A stretch of 64,000 bases of DNA from Gymnopus androsaceus JB14 (taxonomy: Eukaryota; Basidiomycota; Agaricomycetes; Agaricales; Omphalotaceae): assembly GCA_009733575.1 (NCBI GenBank), contig ML769672.1, forward strand, positions 1 through 64,000. Direction: 5' to 3'. Below the pieces are notes generated by a model. That model searched no databases, had not been told where the DNA came from, and saw only the letters and a list, made by a program, of their open reading frames with translations. The position numbers and the translations under genes were made by a program. Positions 58,566 through 64,000 of this stretch are shown here, piece by piece; within the stretch, counting starts at the first letter, position 1, and every line of letters starts with the position of its first letter.

Positions 58566-60363
58566 TCATGTTGGAATCTCCCTTTGATTCCTGAGTTCGT
58601 CAGTGAGTGGCATCATGTGGGTAGAGCATCTGGAGTCAAAAAGAATTGCTCCATAACTGTGCAGCATAAGCATGATCAAGCTTTCCAATTCCCTCTTTGG
58701 TGTCATATTCAAATTTGAAGGAAGGAAAGAGGTTAACATCAATGCATACTTCTTCCTCCTCTTTTTGTTAAGAGTAAGAGGAATTTCAATTGCTGCCCAT
58801 GATGACTCTGGTAATTCCTCAATCATGGATGCCACTTTGTTGTTCTTTGGCCTATCTCTCCAGTTTCCATCCAATTTCTTTTTCTTTTGCTCCTTGGGAG
58901 ATTTTGTTTCCTTGGCCTCATTGGCCTGACTGCATTTCTCCAATGGACATTGATTTCCGAAAAGTCCTTTACCTCCGCAGTTATAACAAACGGAGTCCTG
59001 ATGACTTGTCGATCCTCTGTGGCCTCTGCCTCTGCCTCGGGAATTTCCTCCAAAGGAATTTCCACGACCTTGGAAACCTCCTCTTCCCCTGTTACCGGCA
59101 TAGTTTGCTGATTCCTTCCTGTGATCATGTCGCATTTGGTGTACCATTGATTCAGCACGAATGGTAGAGATGAGCTCCACAGGACTGAGCTTCTTGTCTG
59201 TTTTAGCGGAGAAAACAGCCAATGCATTTATCATGGCTTTGAAGGTATTGGGGACAGAGGACGTAAGAGTATTAAAGAATATATCATTGTTGATATCAAT
59301 TCCCCTTGTTGTGAGGTCATCGTGGATGCTAATCATGTTGTCCAAATGTTTATTGACCTTGGCTGGGTCCATGCATCGCATAGTGTGGAGTCACCTTTAT
59401 AAAAATGATTCAGTAAGAGCATTTTTAGAATCATAGTCCTGGAGTAAATTTGCCCACAACTGCTTCGTGTTATTGTAGTGCCTATACCTTCAGAATATTC
59501 CATCCAATAACCTGCCAATGATTGCATTAAGCAAATCACTATCCTTTTCCCTGTGCTCATCATCTGATCCTTGAGCAAGATCAGGTTGCGGATTCCATTC
59601 CAAATAACGGTGGTAGCCGATAGATCTGGCTGCAAATTCCACTCAAGTTTTCTACGTGTCCCAGTTTGATCTATCCAACTTTAAGGTTGTAACCTTATCC
59701 AAGGCTTTTAGTGCTTTAGACATTTTGTCATTGGAATCGAAATCAGCAATTAAAGTGCCTGGTGATCCAGGATCTGTGTGGAGAGGGCGGTTCTGTATTT
59801 GAATATGGAAATTGGGGTGCGGTGCCCTGTGGAGATGGTTGTGGAGGTGTAGGTGGAGAAGGTTTGTGTTTTGGTGCAGGTGATTGTGATGGAGTGGGAG
59901 TATGCTGCTGTAAGGATGATGCAATAGGCTAAGCAATAGGTGCTTCAGTATCGTCTACGCTGTTGTTGGCGATGTGTTGTAAGTGAGTTCTGATAATTTC
60001 CTCCTGTTCTTTCGCAATGGGTCTCGCAAAATTCGCTAATTTACCTGTCCAAGGTACATCATATCAGTTTAGGCAATGTTGTTTTTTGCACTGGCTCCAC
60101 CTTCCAGTGGTTCGGTATTTGTACCTGTTGATTAATTTGTTGACATCAAAGATGTGTGGGTGTCCTTTACAAGGAACAGTGTTGTCTGTGGGAGGTAATG
60201 GTGCTGGTCTCTGCTGTGGTGCTACAGCTTTGCTACTCAATGAGCTGGCTTGTTCCAATGCTATGGAACATTGTTGAGTTACTGGTGGTGGTGCTTGTTC
60301 TGATGCCTTTATCTCCTGTTGAGTTTGTAGAGGTGGTGGATTTGGCTTGGGTGGCATGAGCAA
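58566..60363 (-). pseudogene. Copia gag and protease remnant
   Basis: Opens MPPKPNPPPLQTQQ (about 60354) and a basic/Cys segment (WSQCKKQHC). The gag body starts SKALKALDKVTTLKLDRSNW (about 59725), then DPAKVNKHLDNMISIHDDLT (about 59375) and KLSPVELISTIRAESMV. An RG-rich segment precedes a zinc knuckle, CYNCGGKGLFGNQC, in which the usual histidine is leucine. The protease site reads ILFDSRCSTHMM, with Arg where the DSG/DTG glycine should be. Stops at 59635-59400 show further decay. Confidence 0.85.
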
Positions 60364-60412
60364 GGGTTATGGCAATATGATGTGTCAATGGTTAAGGCCA
60401 GGGCCCATATCC

Positions 60413-60776
60413 TATTAGAGTTATATTCCTAAACAGGAAGTAGCAGCAATAAGTCCACACAGGACTTTGTAGTATGATCACACAGATCGATGGGAGACAA
60501 TGGTGGTATTACAGGGTACGGTACCTAGGCTTATATACAGTCCTATGTACAAACAATATATCAGGCAAGTGGCTACTGCATGAATACTTGTGGCTACTGT
60601 GCATATGGCGAAGTGGGTACAACAAGAGTGCAAGTGGATACGGCAAGAGACTGAGTGGAGTCTGTGAGACAATAACGGTGGAGTGCATAGGATGGTGATA
60701 CAAACAAGTGGATACTACGAGAAAGTGTTCCATGTATAGTTTGATAAGATATATTTACCTTTGATATTCCAACAAG
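60413..60776 (-). repeat. Copia 5' LTR, family A
   Basis: Starts (minus strand) TGTTGGAATATCAAAGGTAA, ends CTCTAATA before GGATATGGGCCC. Contains TATATAAGCCTAGGTACC in a TATA-like position. Confidence 0.8.
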
Positions 60777-60902
60777 AAGTACAAAAAAAATCCACTCAAA
60801 TGAAAAAACAGACTGATTAAGAACCTTTTAGACAAAAAATTGCTCATTTGTGAATTTTTGAGTGAAGATTAAATTCAGCTCAACGGAAATAGAATTTCCA
60901 AC

Positions 60903-61199
60903 TCACCTTGGATACACTAAGTTGTTTGCTGAGTTGGCATACTTGACCCATGCCTCAGTGTTTGTATTTTCCCCTTGATAGTTCAGCATGTTGGTGTACA
61001 TTAGTCGAATTTTGACAAACCTTCCTCCCATACAAACCTTGTTCATTTGCACTGCCTGCACCACTGTTGAGTGCTTTCTTTTACAAATCAAATAGTAGTT
61101 GAGGGAACCTTTGACAACCTCCTTTCTAGCATTAATTAAACCTTTTGGGTTAAATCTGACTGGGGTGATTGTTGTTTGGTTTAGGGTTTCCAGATACAA
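60903..61199 (-). other. 98-codon open frame, unknown
   Basis: Lys/Asn-rich frame with MYTNMLNYQGENTNTEAWVK. It overlaps the end of the hAT MITE at 61182 by a few codons, so its start is not native. It may be a fragment of a transposon protein; nothing recognised. Confidence 0.25.
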
Positions 61200-61782
61200 T
61201 ACAATTCAATTTATTTGACCTAAATCCAACAAACTGTGAATTGCACTGATACATAAAAAATATGAACTGACATAAACCATGTACTTGTACCAGTACAATT
61301 AGTGAATTGATGCAATTTATTATGATACATCTGATTTATATTAGTTCAAATTTAAACTGATATAGACTAGTTTAAACTAATTTACACCATACCAAATTGC
61401 AGGAAGCTATAAAAAGATACTACATAGTAGCAAGTGAAGTCCATACTCTCAATGAATTTCATGGTCTACACACCACTTATCCTGTAATGAAGCAAAAAGT
61501 CTTTGCAAGAAATGTATCCTACAACTGCATTTTCTATTGCATATTGAGTAACAGTCAAAAATATGCCAGTTGAAATCAGTATAAATCAGTTTAAATTGGT
61601 ACAAGTTTGTACCAATATGAATTGGTTTATAGCAGTTTATCTATTTTTGGATCTTCAATAAATTATGAATTGCACTGAGTTTAAATTGTGAATCAGTACA
61701 TCTTACCCAGTTTATTTTTTGATACAATTCAATGCAATTTATGATTTATTTGCAATTTATTAAATTGTATCTGGAAACCCTA
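61182..61782. mobile_element. hAT-type MITE, 601 bp, intact
   Basis: Ends TAGGGTTTCCAGATACAAT / ATTGTATCTGGAAACCCTA with the perfect 8 bp duplication GTTTGGTT (61174-61181, 61783-61790). AT-rich interior with many AATTTA/TTTAAA and TTGAATTG/CAATTCAA pieces in both orientations, no coding. Confidence 0.94.
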
Positions 61783-62004
61783 GTTTGGTTGGTATTCAAA
61801 CCTAGCACAAATCTAACTCATCACCAGTGAGTCACCAGAGGATTTCAGGTGGGTTGACAGGCAAGATACTCTGCTAGTTCAGGATCTGGCTGAGGACAAA
61901 ACTGAGGTGGGCACACTGGCATGGCATGAGTAGGATCTTTGTAGGTTTTTTCATTTGCTCTCTGCACTCCCTTGGCACTGACTGAACTATTCCTTAGCAC
62001 AGCT

Positions 62005-63173
62005 TAAGGAATCAGAATGGAAGGCAGACATCTATAAATACTTTGATATAGTCACCATTAAGTACAATGAGAAGAAGAGGGCTTTTTATGATCAGTTTCA
62101 ATGCAAAAAGAAGTACATTCATTATTTACTGCCACTGCAACACTGAGAATGCTAATGATTTTTTGATAGTTCTATAGCCACTCAGCAAGCTCTATCCATA
62201 CAGTCATAGATTCTACACCCTCTAATCTCGATACACAACAAATAACCAAAAACATGGCAGGGAGAATCCCACACAGCTCACCATAGATGAGCAAGTCCCC
62301 CAGAAGTTCATGAAGGGTGAATTTTGACTTCAACTTGTTGAGTGGGCTACTTGTTGCCACTGACCTGAAAAAATCATTGAGGACAATGAGCTCATTCAGG
62401 TTTTTACCTACCTGAACCCCAAGGCTAAACCTCCCTCCTGCCACACACTTCGCTGTGACATTGACACTATTTGCATGATGACACACAATGAAGTGAAGAA
62501 GCTGTTTGCTGCTCACATGGGCCATTTCAATGTGATCTATGATTGATGGACTGCAGGGAATGACCATGAGCACCTCACCACCACCATGGTGTTGTTCATC
62601 CACCAGGGAAAGCTCTACATGGTAGCTTTGGACTTGACAGAGATGACTGTTTCTCATACTGGTGAGGATCTGGCTCAGGCTTCCTATCAGGTTTTCGAAG
62701 ATCTTGACATTGCTGAATGCATGTTGGCCACACTGGCAACAATGCAACTAACAATGACAGCATGCTTGATCATCTTGAATCACAGTACAAAGAAGATTCC
62801 TTGGCTGGGTGCCAAACTCAAATACACTGTTTTGGACACATTTTGAATCTCGTCTACATGGTATGTCTGTTTTATATTGTTTCTGCTGCTACTCTGATGT
62901 TGACAACTTTCATCTAGGCACTTTGTCAACAATTTGAGCTGTTGCTGAGGAAAAAGCTGAAACCAAAAGATCCTACTCCTCTTAGCTTGGCTGTTGATGC
63001 CCCAGAAGAAGATGTGGATGAGTGGAAGGATGACCCCAAGGAGGACAAGCTGGATGAGGTGGAGATGTTATATCCATGCATTCCAGTGCCCTCCAATGTC
63101 CACCGATTGCTCTTAAATCACTGCCCAAGCCTCCAGCACCTATTCCCCAGGCTTACCGAGCCTATATCTTGGT
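62005..63173 (+). pseudogene. hAT transposase relic
   Basis: Pieces in shifting frames: KADIYKYFDIVTIKYNEKKR, HFNVIYD then a TGA then TAGNDHE (the hAT DGWTS-type first acid region, about 62525), LFIHQGKLYMVALDL, HTGEDLAQASYQVFEDLDI, then GNNATNNDSMLDHLE and CFGHILNLV (about 62720-62860, with the next exon after a GT...TAG intron at about 62861-62918). These match the RNase H-fold core of hAT transposases (DNASNN and RCxxHILNLV motifs). An acidic spacer follows (DEWKDDPKEDKLDE). The C-terminal dimerisation domain is not seen. Confidence 0.78.
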
Positions 63174-63870
63174 AATCATCTTGGAACCTTGGCTATACCT
63201 CGGCTGGAACTTGGTTGCAAGCTGTTGACTTGTTTGGACTTCATTATGGCTCCTTTCCTTGCTGCACAGTCTTTCTTCCACATCTGCTGGAGCTGAGGCA
63301 ATCTGACCCATTCCGCGCCTCGGTAACCCTCGGATTAGCTCGGAACAACCTCGGATATATCCCTGGTACCTTCGGACACTTTTCCCATGCTATTGTGTTA
63401 CTGTTCTTATTGTTTTATTGCCTTCTATGTTCTTTTGTCATTCACTACTGAATTCATTTATTGTTTTACTTACCAAGTACCTGGTGTGGCTCCCAGGAAT
63501 CTATTTTTTAATATTAAATACTTTCCGCATTTTTCCAGACTTAGTAGGATTTAAATAGTCTAAATTGTACTGTAACTTTAGCTCCAAAATCAACTTAGTC
63601 TAGCTGACCTTACTTTCTCAGTCTTGCCTTTGTCTTTTCAATGTTTCCAATTACTAAGCTGACACAGCCATGTGATCTCAGCCAAACCTCAGCTATGCCT
63701 TCGGTTCTACAGCCTTGACTTAGCTTAGGCTCTGCTTTACTATTTCCTCTTGGGACACATTACAGCATGTCAAGGGTGTTGCCAATAGTTCCACCAAGTC
63801 CCATTCCTTGCGAGGTCTGACCCAGAACCTTTCCAGACCATTTCTTTCCAATACCTTGGCTGCTCTGCTC
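63174..63870. other. Non-coding, CCTCGG-repeat region
   Basis: At about 63140-63380 the words CCTCGG, ACCTTGG and CTCGGAAC recur in both orientations, possibly an old MITE. No gene. Confidence 0.4.
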
Positions 63871-63886
63871 CGGGTTGCATGGACTT

Positions 63887-64000
63887 AACAGGAGGCAGAA
63901 ACCCTCCAAGCTGCGGAGACTCTTCTCAAGAAAAAGAATTCTGAGCTTGAAGTTCTTTGGGCTCAGTCTGCTCAAGTCCCACTTGGAGACATCCATTTCA
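63887..64000 (+). CDS. Start or internal exon of a coiled-coil protein, runs off the window
   Basis: Open frame QEAETLQAAETLLKKKNSEL then EVLWAQSAQVPLGD, helical with heptad spacing. Cut by the window end, so neither identity nor start can be given. Confidence 0.3.

Larger units (their letters stand above)
55044..60776 (-). mobile_element. Ty1/copia element (family A), degenerate, 3' end truncated
   Basis: 5' LTR 60776-60413, then gag, protease, integrase, RT and RNase H in copia order on the minus strand. A hAT MITE (57691-58280) splits the integrase region. RNase H ends abruptly at about 55145 and no 3' LTR follows. The LTR and gag match the plus-strand remnant at 7561-10160. Confidence 0.88.

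Overview
This window looks like a gene-poor, transposon-saturated piece of a basidiomycete fungus genome, probably an agaricomycete. The evidence is spliceosomal genes with short (about 45-60 nt) GT-AG introns; a KDZ-superfamily DNA transposon with its CxC2-type cysteine cluster; a Plavaka-like zinc-finger transposase relic; a chromodomain Ty3/gypsy element; Ty1/copia elements; and several coding families I associate only with mushroom-forming fungi. All family assignments are by eye from translated sequence; nothing was searched.

Layout. 1-7152: a broken Ty3/gypsy chromovirus whose reverse transcriptase is split by a 4.5 kb Tc1-like element (402-4909, TA duplication, 60 bp inverted ends). 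That element carries a dead transposase plus a second, opposite-strand spliced gene, whose last exon is split by a solo LTR (2181-3298, duplication GTTTG): three nested insertions. 7561-12.96 kb: a mosaic copia remnant riddled with small inverted-repeat elements. 13.2-23.7 kb: a gag-like relic, two tRNA-headed SINE-like repeats, an unknown multi-exon gene, a decayed GH47 alpha-mannosidase and fragments of unknown genes. 23.7-27.5 kb: KDZ transposase (minus). 28-32.7 kb: two plus-strand unknown genes, the second hit by a MITE. 34.4-44.8 kb: the only block of recognisable core eukaryotic genes (exportin CSE1, a two-RRM protein, a Doa10/SSM4 RING-CH ubiquitin ligase), all with frame breaks. 46.06-47.99 kb: a small non-autonomous LTR element with an AGGAC duplication and nested MITEs. 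49.2-51.7 kb: a non-coding inverted-repeat element containing two other MITEs. 51.8-54.9 kb: a Plavaka-like relic and an unknown basidiomycete gene. 55.0-60.8 kb: a second copia copy (minus) containing a hAT MITE. 61.2-63.2 kb: a hAT MITE and a hAT transposase relic.

The strongest threads are: (i) a group of MITEs with ends CATCAG(C/G)AAAA that duplicate a variable dinucleotide, supported by an empty site inside this window; (ii) a cargo-bearing Tc1-like element whose second gene is better preserved than its transposase; (iii) repeated CGA-to-TGA nonsense changes in unrelated elements and in a host-gene relic, suggesting CpG deamination; (iv) every recognisable host gene is broken, so this may be a duplicated, dispensable or degenerating segment.
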